Positions 21,690-32,946 are shown, counted from the stretch's first letter. The stretch: DNA of 64,000 bases from Bryum argenteum (GCA_037043015.1 CM073321.1:2733001-2797000); one strand, 5' to 3'. Program-made: numbers and translations. The notes: a model not told the origin generated them from the sequence alone.

Positions 21690-22583
21690 TCCATCACACC
21701 GTGGAGGTCCTCGAAATTGGGCAGTGCCCTCATCCAGAGTGTCGTGGTGTCCTTGGTTAGCTGCTATCACCTCCACCTTGGTCGCCATGGTGCCGTGTTT
21801 GATGGCTAAGGCCTCCGTAAAGTGTGCTGTGATTGCCTTGTTGCCTTTATTGCTTCCGCCTTGGTCGCCGTGGTTGCCCTGTAACGTCAGCCGGGTAACA
21901 TTTTGCTCTCCATGTGAGAGCGCAATCCGTCCCCGGATTGGTCAGCACTTGGATCGTAGGTCGGCAAGCCTCCTGTCGGGTTGAGTCTGTTCCCGTGGCA
22001 GCTGCTTTTGTCGTCTCGGCGGTGGTTTGTTGTTGTACAATGCTCTGATAGCTGCGGCGATTCCCTTGTGCAACTATCTTTGGTTCCGAATTGTATTGGC
22101 ATGTTCATAGACATCTTGCACCGTTTTGCCCAACATCTTGTTACAACCGAGACATTGAGCATTACTGGCAGTTGGATTTATGAAGCGTTGTGCAAGATCC
22201 GGGGTCTCAATGAATATTGTTGGACTTCATCGTGCGCGTCTTGGAACTCCTCGTCAACCTCACTGTCATCGTCAAGTTCCACATCCCAGGTATTATCATC
22301 CGACATTTGTATGAGAGCTTTGTCGGTGTTCCGCAAGAGAAATTTTAGTTGTTAGCGTGGTTGATGGCTGCGCGGTTGGTGGCGTTGCGGTTGATGGCGG
22401 ATGAGTTGGTGGCTGGTCTCCTCCTTCTGTTGTCTTCGACGATGGTTGGCGCGTTTGTTCAGTATCTGTTAGGTATTCCAGTATGTGTACTCGCTCTTCT
22501 AGTTGATCTTTGGTCATGGACACACTCTGATACTTCTCCTGGTCGTCTACGGTGCCTTCTGCTGATCCGTCCACGGCTACCAC
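21690..22583 (-). pseudogene. unrecognised ORF remnant with C-x2-C...H motif
   Basis: The minus strand holds a broken reading frame. A segment from 22583 has a coiled-coil-like part (Q-L-E-E-R-V-H-I-L-E-Y-L) and a Pro/Thr-rich stretch. It is followed near 22300 by an acidic segment (M-S-D-D-N-T-W-D-V-E-L-D-D-D), then in another frame C-L-G-C-N-K-M-L-G-K-T with a downstream H, which could be a BED- or C2H2-like finger, and a basic, Gln-rich end. This layout recalls transposon Gag or transposase N-termini, but I cannot name the family. Frameshifts make the borders approximate. Confidence 0.3.
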
Positions 22584-22620
22584 CTGTCAAACCTCGTTTT
22601 CCTACATTTACTCACTTGGA

Positions 22621-23199
22621 TCCAAGTTAGGAGTAGGAACTCGTAAAGAATAAGGGCTTATACATCAGCCTGTCCGGGTAAAGACAAGATAAAGATGAGT
22701 TAGCTAAGAACCTCCCTATCTGGGTATATCTTTAAGCCTAGGAGGCACAAAAATATAGGTAAATCTTTAAAACTCTTTTTTGGTTAGCAACCAAGGCCCG
22801 GCCAAGCCAGCTGTATCTAGGCCATGCAAGACCCGGACAGGATTTCTTTGGAAACTCTTAAACCCCGGACGCAAATCAGGACCGCATACTGTCTAGCCCG
22901 GGTATGGACCTACCCAGATACGGAAGCTTGAGTCGGGCCAGGTACAGAAACACTGGCGGCGGCGGCGACAGGCCTAGACCTGATACGCTCGTGATTATGA
23001 TGCGCCGCCAGTGATCCGGACCACCCCCCTTGTTTTACTTTAGCGCGGTAACGGCTAGGTTACCGCCCTATTTTCATCTTCCTCGTTTTCTGTACTCGCC
23101 AACTCCGTCGCACCTGGCTTCTCGCATGCGCGATTCAGCTCCTTCCACGCGTTCATCCGGAACGCCATAGCTAGGAGACGGGGTACCCGGAGAAGCGCC
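22621..23199. other. non-coding stretch
   Basis: Mixed sequence with several CCGGGTA/GCCCGG words and one palindrome-like GCGGTAACGGCTAGGTTACCGC near 23043. No gene recognised. Confidence 0.35.
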
Positions 23200-23210
23200 T
23201 GGAGACAGAA

Positions 23211-23515
23211 TGGCGCGTACCATGAGTAAAGTCATCTTGGTTGGCATCTCGTTGCAAGAGGATGCCCGGACACAATTAGTCTAGGACCTCACCAAGATGG
23301 AGTGCGTGGGACTGTACTGGTTGGCTTGGAACATAGAGAACGCAGGGATTATCTAGGAGGCTGTTGCCGGACAAGACCCGCCCAACTTCGCGGACAACCC
23401 ACTTTGTACAAAACTGGAGTTCTTGGCAAGGTTGTTATATTGAGCGTGTTGAGGTGATCAGGCGGGCAAAAAGGGCGTACAAGTTGTCCCGGACGGGCCG
23501 GTGTGCCTGCCTACA
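23211..23515 (+). pseudogene. unrecognised coding remnant
   Basis: From ATG 23211 a frame reads M-A-R-T-M-S-K-V-I-L-V-G-I-S-L-Q-E-D and then Gln-rich-looking positions where TAG occurs (23281, 23354), followed by P-P-N-F-A-D-N-P-L-C-T-K-L-E-F. The sequence looks like a decayed protein and not random DNA, and a related-looking coding remnant occurs at 33.7-34.0 kb. Function unknown. Confidence 0.35.
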
Positions 23516-23629
23516 TTGATTGTAGGGAGAGTGTAATTTTTCGTGGGTAACAAACTTTGCAGTAAAAAGCCGCGTAGAATGTGACGTGCAAGTCTATCGT
23601 GGCGTCGGGGCTGGTGACATTGTGCCCGG

Positions 23630-24010
23630 GCGGGTGAACTTTTGTCAAGGCCGGTGAACTTTCGAGGGAGCGGGTGAACTTTAGGAGGGGCGGGTGAAGG
23701 GGGAGGGGGCGCGTGACTGAGGTGCGAGGCGGGTGAGGGGTGGAGGTGGGCAGGGAGGGTGGAAGTGGGCGGGGGAGGGAGGAGAGGGGCGGGTATGGGG
23801 AGGGAGGGGCGTATACAAGGTGGGTACGGGGAGGGGAGAGGGGTGGGTATAGGAGGGAGGTGCCAATATGGGGGGAGGGACGGATATGGAGGAGGCGGGT
23901 AGGAGGGGGGGATGAGGGGGTGTGAGAGGGGGAGAGAGGAGTGAGTGGAAATTGAGGTCGGTCAGTGAGGGGTCCGGTGAGTAAGAAGAAGTGATGAGGG
24001 GGTGAGGGGG
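23630..24010 (+). repeat. G-rich low-complexity tract
   Basis: Purine-rich sequence made of GGGCGGGTGA, GGGAGGGG and GGGTA words, with a strong G/C strand bias. Runs of G3-G7 could form quadruplexes. Long proline-rich frames on the other strand are by-products. Confidence 0.9.
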
Positions 24011-24225
24011 GAGTAGAGGAGCTTCCAAAGATCCAAGTAAACCTACTTCTCCGCTTTATTTCAAATTTGAGGTACCACGAGTTTCTATAGTCTTAAATTT
24101 AAATTAGAGGGAGAATTGGTATGTCGTGGCGCAAATTTGAATAAGAGGGGGAAGTACAAAAACTTGAATTCTCTCTTTCCTTGGATCCCCCCTTCTTCCA
24201 AACTCCAGGTATTTTGGAGGTAATG

Positions 24226-24297
24226 AAGTCCAAACATTCCTCACTAAAGCCGAGATTTGGAGTATCCAGGATATAGTGGAGAATGTTTGAATTTGCT
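24226..24297. repeat. imperfect ~72-bp hairpin, copy 1
   Basis: The arms AGTCCAAACATTCC and GAATGTTTGAATTTGCT flank a centre shared with copy 2 (GATATAGTGG, CCGAGATTTGG). Copy 2 is at 24703-24778. Confidence 0.75.
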
Positions 24298-24309
24298 ATG
24301 ATTGGATTG

Positions 24310-24605
24310 ATCATGCCTCCCCTTCGCTCCCCTTCGCTCCCCTTCTCTCCTCACTGCTCCCTATTATTTCGTCTCCTCCCCTCTCCACCCCCCCTCACCC
24401 CCCGTCACTCCCCCTCACCCCTCACTCCCCTTTACCGCCTCACCCCCCCCTCACACGCCCCCCTCAACCGCCCCCCCCCCCCCGTAACTTGTCCCTCCCC
24501 CCTGTAATCCGCCCCTCTCCCTCTCCCCAGTAACCCCCCCCCCCCGTATCCCGCCCCTCTCCTCCGTAATCCGCCCCTCCCCTCCGTAACCCGCCCCTCC
24601 CCATC
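24310..24605 (+). repeat. C-rich low-complexity tract, first part
   Basis: Tandem-like CCCCTTCGCTCC and CCCCTCA words, C homopolymers up to 14, and repeated CCGTAACCCGCCCCTCC units at 24540-24600. Confidence 0.9.
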
Positions 24606-24702
24606 ACCCACCCCATTCTAGTTTTGTGAAGAGGTTTGCGACGGATTTTCTCATCTCTCTCACCAATCATATGTTTTGCAAAGAAGCAATATTTATAGAG
24701 GA

Positions 24703-24778
24703 AGCAAGTCCAAACATACCCTCACCAAAGCCGGGATTTGGAATATCCCGGATATAGTGGGAAATGTTTGGACTTGCT
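24703..24778. repeat. perfect-armed 76-bp hairpin, copy 2
   Basis: AGCAAGTCCAAACAT at 24703-24717 is exactly inverted at 24764-24778. The inner part includes a smaller GGGATTTGGAATATCCCG palindrome-like segment. Two copies within 0.5 kb suggest a small foldback element or the duplication of one. Confidence 0.8.
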
Positions 24779-24794
24779 ATGATTGGAGTGACCA

Positions 24795-25704
24795 CGCCTC
24801 CCCTCCTCTTCCCTTCCCTCCCTTTCTCTCCCCTTCCCTCCACTTCTCTCGACAATCCTCCCTTTCCTTTCTTCTCCTCCCCTTTCTACCCCCCTCACCC
24901 ACCCCCCCTTTCATCCTGACCCCTCTTCAGTCCCCCTTACCCCCTCACTCCCCCTTACCCGCTCACTCCCTCCCCCTTACCTGCTCACTCCCCCTTACCC
25001 CCTCACTCCCTCCCCCTTACCCCCTCACTCTCCCTTACCCGCTCACTCCCCCTTACCCCCTCACTCCCTCCCCCTTACCCCCTCACTCCCCCTTACCCTC
25101 TCACTCCCCCTTACCCCCTCACTCCCCCTTACCCCCTCCCTCACTCCCCGTTACCCCCTCAATCCCCCTTAACCCCTCACTCCCCTTAACCCCTCACTCC
25201 CCTTAACTCCTCACTCCCCTTACCCCCGATTCTCCCTTAATCCCTCACCTCACCCCCCTCACCCGCCCTCCTTTCACCCCCTCACCCGCCTCCTTCACCC
25301 CCCCCACCCCCGCCCTTCACCCCCCCCACACCGCCTCCTTCACCCCCCCTCACCCGCCCTCCCTTCACCCCCTCACCCACCCTCCCTTCACCCCCTCACC
25401 CGCCTCCTTCACCCCCCCCCACCCGCCCTCCTTCTCCCCCCCCACCCACCCGCCCTCCCTTCTCCCCCACCCCCCCCCCCGCCTCCCCCTCACCTTGACT
25501 CCCCTCTCTACCCCCTCACTCCCCCTCACCCCCTCACCGTCACTCCCCTCTCTCCCCCACTCCCCTTACCCCCTTACTCCCCTTACCCCCTCACCACCCC
25601 CTCACCCGCCCTCCCCGCCCGCCCCTCCTTTACCCGCCCAACAACCCCCCCCTCACCCTCACTTCCATTCTATCCCCGCTCACTCCCCCCTCACTTTGGA
25701 TTAA
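24795..25704 (+). repeat. C-rich low-complexity tract, second part
   Basis: About 0.9 kb of degenerate units such as CCCCCTTACCCCCTCACTCC (period near 18-22 bp), turning into CCCTTCACCCCCTCACCCGC units. No real coding sequence; proline-rich frames are by-products. Confidence 0.92.
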
Positions 25705-25849
25705 CATCCCCTACCTGTAAGTTTATTTTATTATTGTTCTATCATTTTCATAAGATATTTATTAGTTGTAATAAGATTTAAAATTATTTTTTCTCCCCAC
25801 TTAACTATTTATCAATCTAACCATACAATGACTCCATGATAATTAGCAT

Positions 25850-26931
25850 TCACATGATCTTATGATTATAAACAAATGCATAGAGTGTGCCAACAAGTTT
25901 GCAAAAGAAAAGCATATGTATTTCAGTAGTGTTTAGCAATACAGAATAAGAAAAGTGTATCTTGCTTGCTACACAATTACAAAAATCTACAGTTAGTTCT
26001 CGTCCATTGCTGCACGGCTTGGTCCACATCATTCGTACGCTCCAGCAAAACTTTACCCCCGCCCAATTGAAGTCTACGAATTGCTGATCGTGTCTCCTCG
26101 CAGGCCCGTCTTCTTTAAGAATATCCCTCAGGAATTGTGATTGTTGCATGGCTTGAAGCATGCGCCTAGTTTGGGGACTATGTTGTTTCATCAGAAAATC
26201 AATGCTTCGATGTTGTTCAAAATGTCTCTCCATTCCGATTCATCCGTTGCCAAGTTCATCTTGTAATGGCTAGAGGAACGCTCTTCCGACGAATACATCA
26301 TTCCATCCGACTTCCATCTTAGCCCTTCTAGATGAATCCCAAATCGAAACTCCTTGTGCGTTTCGTCCCAATACCCGTTGTAAACTTGGTAGAAAAAGTT
26401 TCACTTGCCATTGGCATTTGAGACATTCAATGGAATTAAATGATAGCACGCCCTCGTAATTGCCTCCGGATTCCTTTCCCAGCCAAAATCCACCCCCATC
26501 AACTGCTTCTCTATAAAAGAGCAAGACAATTTCCAACTCCGGACCAAGTCTTCTCTCCATTTTCCTGTATGATCTTTTGCATTGGTTTCATTATACTCCC
26601 AATGTGGTGGCATGTAATCCTCTAATCTAAAAAAGTTGTACAAGCGCTTGTGTAAGGGAGCTTCACATAGCGGACATCGTCGTCCAACAACCATGAAGCC
26701 AATGAGGCAAATCGGATGAAACATGTGGCGGCAAGTGCCTACCCAATATCCTCCTTCAGGTCCAAAGGGGTTGCAACACATCACACAATTTTCGCCATCC
26801 GTCACGAACGTTGCTGGTGCAGGCCACAATTTTGCTCCTTTCCTCATGTCCATCGTGTTTTCAAAATTCCACTCGCCCTGTGCCCAATCAATTGTTCCAT
26901 CCGGTTTCTTTGGAAAATCGTCCGGAAACAT
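25850..26931 (-). pseudogene. RING-H2 zinc-finger protein with HSPxTRR motif
   Basis: From ATG 26931 the frame starts M-F-P-D-D-F. A RING-H2 finger follows at residues about 48-90: C-V-M-C, then C-R-H-M-F-H-P-I-C, then C-P-L-C, so all eight zinc ligands (C3H2C3) are present. RING-H2 proteins are usually E3 ubiquitin ligases. A TGA (26399-26401) interrupts after N-A-N-G-K, but the same frame goes on to about 26195 (N-G-Y-W-D-E-T-H-K-E-F-R-F). In another frame the end continues with S-I-D-F-L-M-K-Q-H-S-P-Q-T-R-R-M-L-Q and I-L-K-E-D-G-P. That last motif recurs at 62.1-62.3 kb. The gene starts about 20 bp after the frame of copy A ends on the same strand, so the two may form one transcription unit or one broken gene. 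Confidence 0.6.
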
Positions 26932-26949
26932 CTCCGTCTACAATTGCCT

Positions 26950-28233
26950 ATGATGTCAAACCAAATACCCGCTCTTGATTATAATCCTTCCATGTCCTAT
27001 CGATCTTCCTCAACTCCTCAACTATTTGGTCACCCTTGGCGACGGATAAAATGCAGGTCAATATGGTAGTATTGCTCAGCCATATGATTCAGTCGACTCT
27101 TCAAGACCTCATTATCTCGTTGAACATCTAGCAAATCAACTTCAAGGTGTGTTGCAGGCGAGCCTAATACTTCGTTGAAATCTGGATTATTGAATGCGAA
27201 GGAGTCAAGGACACTTCCTATGACCAAACCGTTTGGACTAGTCGATGTATTGGGTCGTGTTGACAATGAAGAAGCCCCCTTCCCCTTTGGCATTGCCCCC
27301 TCAAGCTCCATGATACGTCGTTGATGGGATGAAATCTTGTCGCTAGCTCTTTGCATGTCCTCTTTCAGCCGCTGATTTTCTTCCTTCAAGCGTTGATTTT
27401 CTTCCATCAATTGTCGAATCTGGCCTTCTCTTGGATCAAAATGCTCCATATCGACGGACAAATCTAATGGTGGAATTTCATCCGGCACGCCCCTAGCCAG
27501 AACAACCTCGACTTCTTGGAGCTCAATGTTTCTACCAACTGCATGAACCATCTTTACATTTACTATGTTGGAAAGTAGCTGCACCGGAACTGGTTGTCTT
27601 ACTTTGACCAATATAGCCATGGGCACAGGTTCTAATAATAGAGTTAGCCTCTTCCGCTTATTCCTTTCGATCGTTTTGCGTCGAGGTAAAACTATCACGT
27701 GGGAGCCATCAGAGTCGGAATTAGGCGGAGAGTTAGACATAAGGTTATTAGGGTCTAATTCCGTTGGTTTGTCTGCGAAGAGAAACCACCCAGGATCCTC
27801 TACCGCCCACGTTCCAAAGCCAGGGAAACCATTTTGTACTCGTGGTGCTCGTGCCTTGCGTTCTAAACCCTTCACAGTAGACCAATCGAACCTCTTCTTC
27901 AAAATGATCTCTACATAAACGCCGCGCACTAGAAATAACCCGACCTAGTTCTTGTTTGTTAGCTTCGTACTATAAAGGAGTTGGTAAATTTGAAGACATT
28001 GGGATAGGAACTCCAGGTTGGTGCAGTAGCGCAAATTGGCCTTGTTGCTTCTCAAGTGTAAACCATGGCGTTTGGACTGGAAGGATTTGTCGATGTGGCA
28101 CCACTCAATGTATTGCTTTACATGGTCAAAATCTCATGGGTCAGCTACATCTTCCGAGCCTCTGAATGCCAATTTTGACGTATTATTTAACACATGAAGA
28201 CGGGCCCGCTACTATTTTCCTTGTCGCACTCAT
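26950..28233 (-). pseudogene. WC-RH-ANL family gene, copy A
   Basis: The N-terminal domain (about 28190-27890) has Q-Y-I-E-W-C-H-I, R-H-G-L-H, N-K-A-N-L, then C-x8-C and V-Y-V-E-I-I-L-K-K-R-F-D-W. All invariant residues shared with copies B, C and D are kept at the same spacing. The family start (M-S-A-T-R-K-I-V) is at 28233. A frameshift follows near 28170, and TGA (28134) and TAG (27945) lie in frame. From 27929 the frame is open for 299 residues: a linker, then a coiled coil with repeated E-E-N-Q-R-L-K at about residues 175-215, and a second coiled coil near the end. A 1-bp shift at 27031 leads to about 25 more residues ending at 26953. The domain could bind zinc (inference). A TATA box lies at 28412-28424. 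Confidence 0.6.
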
Positions 28234-28409
28234 TCTTTGTCTTTTTCTCCTTTGCAGATCGCACCCGGTGTCGCCATCGTTGTAAAAAAAATTTTAAAAA
28301 ACCTCCTCCCAATGTGCTCAAACGCCCTTCCCCAATCCTGAATCCAACCATCACAACGAGAAGTGAATCTTAGGAGCTAGGGTGGGTTCCAAATGGGGAG
28401 CCCGCCCCT

Positions 28410-28424
28410 TATATAGTGGTTGGC
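28410..28424 (-). promoter_or_regulatory. TATA box of copy A
   Basis: On the minus strand CCACTATATAAGGGG lies about 180 bp upstream of the family start codon. No GACCG array is present here, unlike copies B-D. Confidence 0.5.
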
Positions 28425-28489
28425 CCTCCCACCAACCCTAACACCGAGCCGGGTCGGGTTCCCGAGCCGGAGCGGGTAACTGGGCCGAG

Positions 28490-28680
28490 CCTAGGCAGGA
28501 GAGGAGATGCAGAGGACGGGGGAGGGCGGGCAGAGAGTAGGGGAGGGGAGGGCAAGGGGTAAGGGGTAGGGTAGGGAAGGAAGGGGGCGGGGAAGGAAGG
28601 GGGCGGGGAAGGAAGGGGGCGGGTGAGGGGAGGAAGGAGGCGGGGGAGGGGGGGGGCCAGGGGAGGGAGTTGCTGGGTTT
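28490..28680 (+). repeat. G-rich low-complexity tract
   Basis: GGGGAGGG and AAGGGGGCGGGGAAGG units (three near-identical copies at about 28575-28625), followed by T-rich sequence. Confidence 0.85.
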
Positions 28681-29033
28681 TTTTCCTTTTTTTTTATCCT
28701 TTTTTTTACTTTTTTTTCAATTTTTTAAATATTTTTTTTCGTAGTATTTACAAATCGATTTATACATAGGTTGAGTGGTATTTTGCAAGGTATCTATATG
28801 AGCGGTTGGACGAGTGAGGAGGGGTGGGAATAAGTAAATATGTGCACCCAAATCAAAACAATGCAATTAAATATGTCATACTAAGATGTAGAAACGCATG
28901 GAATAAGCGAAGTTGCTGCGTATATTATATGTATGTGCATAATTGGAAGTACATATAGTATTGTAATTATCCATGCAATCCTTCTACATATAATAGGCAC
29001 ACACTAACTTTGGAGACCACTAAACTAAATAGC
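28681..29033. other. AT-rich intergenic stretch
   Basis: Starts with T homopolymers; otherwise no recognisable feature. Confidence 0.4.
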
Positions 29034-29430
29034 TTAATCACGGAAACAACACATGGGCATGGTCCAACTAAATGAATACTTTTCCAAGGCCTCAATAGCA
29101 TCCGACACGGTCAACCTTTTGGACACATCCGGGTCGTGGAGGCCTTCTAATTTGTAGCTGAGATACTCGTGATTGTGGGCGCAGTGTTGGCGGTGTGGCA
29201 TAAAGTACTTCATATTGTACTCTTCTTGCCAAATGTGTTGTGCTAACCACCCGATGGAAAATGCATCGGCTGCCTTGGAATATATGTGTTTGCATTTCAT
29301 AACCTCAAGGGAATTGTCGGAATCGCGTGGACCATACAAAAACTATAATTCCGGTGCCACCCATTTTTGCCAATGGGAGCATTTGCCTACCAGCTTCGAG
29401 ACCCTGAGTCCGTTGCATTTTTAGGCAAAA
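29034..29430 (-). pseudogene. protein kinase C-lobe, separated from its N-lobe
   Basis: The minus frame reads W-V-A-P-E-L (subdomain VIII, A-P-E), a TAG at 29343-29345, then K-A-A-D-A-F-S-I-G-W-L (subdomain IX, S-D-V-F-S-x-G type) and D-P-D-V-S-K-R-L-T-V-S-D-A-I-E-A-L (subdomain XI, the R-P-T-V-x-x-A-L type). This is the lower half of a Ser/Thr-type kinase domain. Its upper half lies at 31.9-32.8 kb on the same strand, on the other side of an inserted LTR. The A-P-E glutamate is present. Confidence 0.7.
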
Positions 29431-29453
29431 ATGCCCCGCAGATGGTTGACACC

Positions 29454-31843
29454 TGTGAACCCGCGAAACGGTTCACTCTAGCAGGAATACACTCCCCGCA
29501 AGGTTTAGCGCGTAATTGTCAGGTTTCCATGGTTTAATTAGACTTTTTAGCTCATTTCGTGGATTCACGGAATACCCGTGGTCTCAAAGGGAGTTTTGGC
29601 ACAAGCGGCTGTTGTTGCTCTAATTTATACCAAATTGGTATTTTTGATGAACGCCAATATATTAAATGGCGAGTTTTTAGGATGTTTTAGCGATTACGTA
29701 TTCCTAAGTAGGGGTCGGGTTGCCCCATTTTGCCCTTACCCTCTAGAAAACCCCTAATGTGAAGTTTGGTGCCTTTGTCTTGCCTAATTGTTTAGGAAAA
29801 AACTAGAGATTGAAGTCCGTCCAACTGGACGGATGAAATCTGCCCAACTAGACGGATGAAATCTGCCCAACTGGACGGATGAAGCTTTTTGCTTCAACCT
29901 CCCTGGATCAGCCAGGGAGGGGAGAGTGAGAGGAGGGGCCGTTAGACTAGTTTTTGTGTGTGTGTGTTTTGTGAAGCGATTTTTTGTGAGATCTGGGTTG
30001 TTGTCGCGAATTCATGAGTTCTAGCTAGTGTTGGGGTGAAGAAACCCTAGTTGTGTTCAAGTAGTGGAAAAAATTCCACGAAATTAGGTTGTGTTCTTTT
30101 GGTGGGAGTGTGCATTGGTAAGGAGAGTGTGGCTGCAGGATTGGAGGTTCCCTGGTGCAACTCAGATTCAGTCGGAGGTGTGGCCAGTAGATCTGGCTGC
30201 GAGGTTGCGGAACCAACGCCGAGGCAGCGTCACCCGAAGTGGCCAGCATCACGTCAGGGGAACCGATAGCCGACGAGGAAGGAGACGGACTTGCTGGAGT
30301 CGGAGGTGGGCGGACAGCTCCGCAACGAAGGGCCGGCCATCAATCCCAGCTCGGTAGATCCGGCTGCCGTCGGTAGTTCAGCGAGGAAGCTCGGTGAGGC
30401 GGCACGACGGAAGGGACGACACGGCAGCGGCGAGATCAACCGACACCGAGCTGCGACAAACTCGGAGGTTCAAGCAGATCGAGGGCGGGGTTTACACGGC
30501 AGCAGGCGCGTGATTGCCGCGCCAAGGAATATCGAACCGGCGAAGCCAACTCGGCAGGCGGACGTCCATTTCCAACGACACCGAGCCGCCGGAAAAGCCG
30601 CACCAGATGTCGGCCCGGCATCGCCGGGCGCGCCGAAGATTGACGGCCCAGGAGAGCTGCTCGCCGGCACCTCGGTGAGCCTCGCCAGGGCCCGGGCAGG
30701 AGCAGCATCGCGATCATGACAACAACGAGGAGGCAAGGAGTCGGAAGCCGCAGCGACGGAGGTTAACACCGTGCAGACATTCACAGCGGCAGCTTCGACG
30801 AGATCGGCGATCAGCCTGCCGGAAGACCAGCCGATTGGATCGGCCAGGAGCACGTGATTCACAGCAACTAGCACCGGCAAGGTGACCACGAGGGCCAATC
30901 AACGACGAGTGAGGAGGGCCGATTCTACTCCGGCCTCCACGGCGCAGACACGGCGACGCCGGATTTGGCATCAACGCGTGTCGGACAAAGATCGACACCG
31001 ACATCGGGACCGGTCTTCAGGCCAGTGTCGATGTTGGCCGCCATTCCTTGCAGCATTGCTCTGATCCGTGAGAGGGAGTCCTCATTTCTCTGGTCCTTCA
31101 ATTCTTGCTCTTTTCCTCATCTTGTTGGACTCTTCAGTAACTTCTAAAGTGCTAGATAACTCAATTAGTAAAAATGGTAATTTACATTGCCAACAAAAAG
31201 GATTTGCAATTGTATGTGTGGTGATTGTGATGCTTAGATAGTGGGGTTTTGTATGAATGAGTGAATGTTTTGTGTCTTTGCTTAAATTGAAGATTTGACT
31301 TGACTAGTAAATTGCTTAGTGGTGTGGGTTTGTGTAATCGCACTGCTGTGGTGGTTTTGGGAGTGTTGAATTTGGCCTACGTGAAGGGAATAGCGCGGAA
31401 GCGCTGCCCGAATTTCACTAGGTTCTTGTTGTTCAAAGTTTTGTTCATTTGCTGAATTTAGGGCTTAATTTGGAAGTATTGGGTCAAGCGCGGAAGCGCT
31501 GCCCAATTTTTTCCTAGGAAACCCTAGTATCTCATTTAAGTGTATCTTGCATTGTAGAAATGAGTTATGAGCATGTGTATGGGTTTTGATTGCCTTGGAA
31601 CCAAGAAATGGGGGTTTACAATGGAATCTACCATTTTTGTGAGCTTAGAAAGTGTGCTGTAGTAGTATAGTTTGATGTATTTAGGGGGCTTTTGCTTGAG
31701 TTTAGGTCCTATTTGACCCCATAGTTGAGCCTAAAGCCCTAGTGGCTCAAGGAATGCAATTGTAGCTCCCTAGGCTCAATTTTGATGGGTTTTGGAACTT
31801 GAGTCACTCATGGAATTGCAAGTTATAGGGAGGATTGAGGTTA
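29454..31843 (-). mobile_element. LTR-A copy, minus strand, 5' end truncated
   Basis: The 3' end (TTCACA on the minus strand) is at 29454. Inside are the family hallmarks: GCGCGGAAGCGCTGCCC twice (31393-31409 and 31482-31504), paired TTCATCCGTC-type segments near 29830-29890, and a GC-rich core at about 30120-31070. Similarity to the solo LTR at 15663 ends near 31843, so about 150-180 bp of the LTR start are missing, and no target duplication can be shown. It separates the two halves of a kinase domain. Confidence 0.75.
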
Positions 31844-31899
31844 CTTGTGTGTTTGGACCTTTTGTTGAGATTTGAAGGAGCATCGCATGTTTGCATGAG

Positions 31900-32811
31900 A
31901 ATTTGGAGAATTCCATTGCTTGGAAGGAACTAGTAACACATCACCACTTGGCCCATGTGTGCCCAATTACCTTGCATGAGGAAGTTGGTGTCAGAGCCAA
32001 GTGCGTTGTTCATCCAACTACTCTTGCTTTGCATATCCATACTTGGATTGCGCTTGTTCTACCACTCGACTTGAAATTACCCAATCGCAAAGCTCGATGT
32101 ACACCATCTCTAGTTTCCAATCATCGAAATGCAATAGAACATTGGTTGGAGTAATGTCGTTGTGTAGATAATTTTGTTCATGGCACTATTCCACAATGAC
32201 AATCAAAGACAATGCCAAGTCAAGTCGTCGTTTACAAAATGTTACAACCCAACGTAGTTGTATATCGGATAGCCATGAGTTGAGATCTTTTGGAATGTTG
32301 TTGTATTCCAAGTGCTTTGGGATTTTCCGATTGATATGGATGTCAAAATCTTTGTAGCTACCTCCGTTCCACCATAGCGAAAATCCATCCATTGTTCTAG
32401 GATGCAAGTACGATAGTCTGATGTTTCCCCGGTGCTTCACTAGACATCAACCCGCCTCATTAACGATTGCCATGCGCTTCTCCCTCTCGTTGTTCACATT
32501 TGTCAATTCTGTGCGCACGAATGGAATCCAACTAGGAATATGTTGAAGTTCTGTAAGCACCACCTTAGTCATCTTTCCATATCCACCTTGGAATCTTGCA
32601 TACACTGCCATGGTATAGATATCACGGTAACGGTTGATTCTAGCCACTTGAAAGTTCCACTGTTGTTATGAGACATAACAACATCTTAGGCTCTTAATTT
32701 CCGTGTCTCCTTGGCAATTTCCCTTGTTTCCTCAAGACGGTCAAGGGGGGTTTCCAAGTCTTGATTTCCATGTTGCATACTCGAACTTTGGCTCCCTTCA
32801 CCCTCCATTTT
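31900..32811 (-). pseudogene. protein kinase N-lobe and catalytic loop
   Basis: From ATG 32811 (M-E-G-E-G-S-Q-S-S-S) an acidic start leads to a TAA after R-K-L-R-A. Then come F-Q-G-G-Y-G-K-M-T-K-V (glycine loop), E-R-E-K-R-M-A-I-V-N-E-A (alpha-C-like), a TGA (32447), K-H-R-G-N-I-R-L and W-W-N-G-G-S-Y-K-D-F (hinge), a TAG (32186), and Y-L-H-N-D-I-T-P-T-N-V-L-L. The catalytic loop is H-N-D instead of H-R-D, and C-D-W-V stands where D-F-G is normal. Stops then break the activation segment. Even without the stops, the changed HRD and DFG suggest a weak or inactive kinase. A TATA-like CTATAAATG lies at 32938-32946. Confidence 0.65.
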
Positions 32812-32937
32812 GAATCTGAGAAAAAAAGCAAAAACTCCTCCCTTGTGCTGAAAACATCCCGCCAAGTCCCACACTAAATCGATGAAGAAGTAGTGCTTGG
32901 CAACTAGCGGAGTGAGGTGAATAATGAAATAACTTGG

Positions 32938-32946
32938 CATTTATAG
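32938..32946 (-). promoter_or_regulatory. TATA-like element upstream of the kinase pseudogene
   Basis: Minus strand CTATAAATG, about 130 bp upstream of the ATG and next to the C-rich tract. Confidence 0.4.

Noticed and set aside
24676-25206. Long proline/serine-rich frame
   Set aside because: Caused by the C-rich low-complexity tract; the same applies to the frames at 32904-33602 and 23681-24028.
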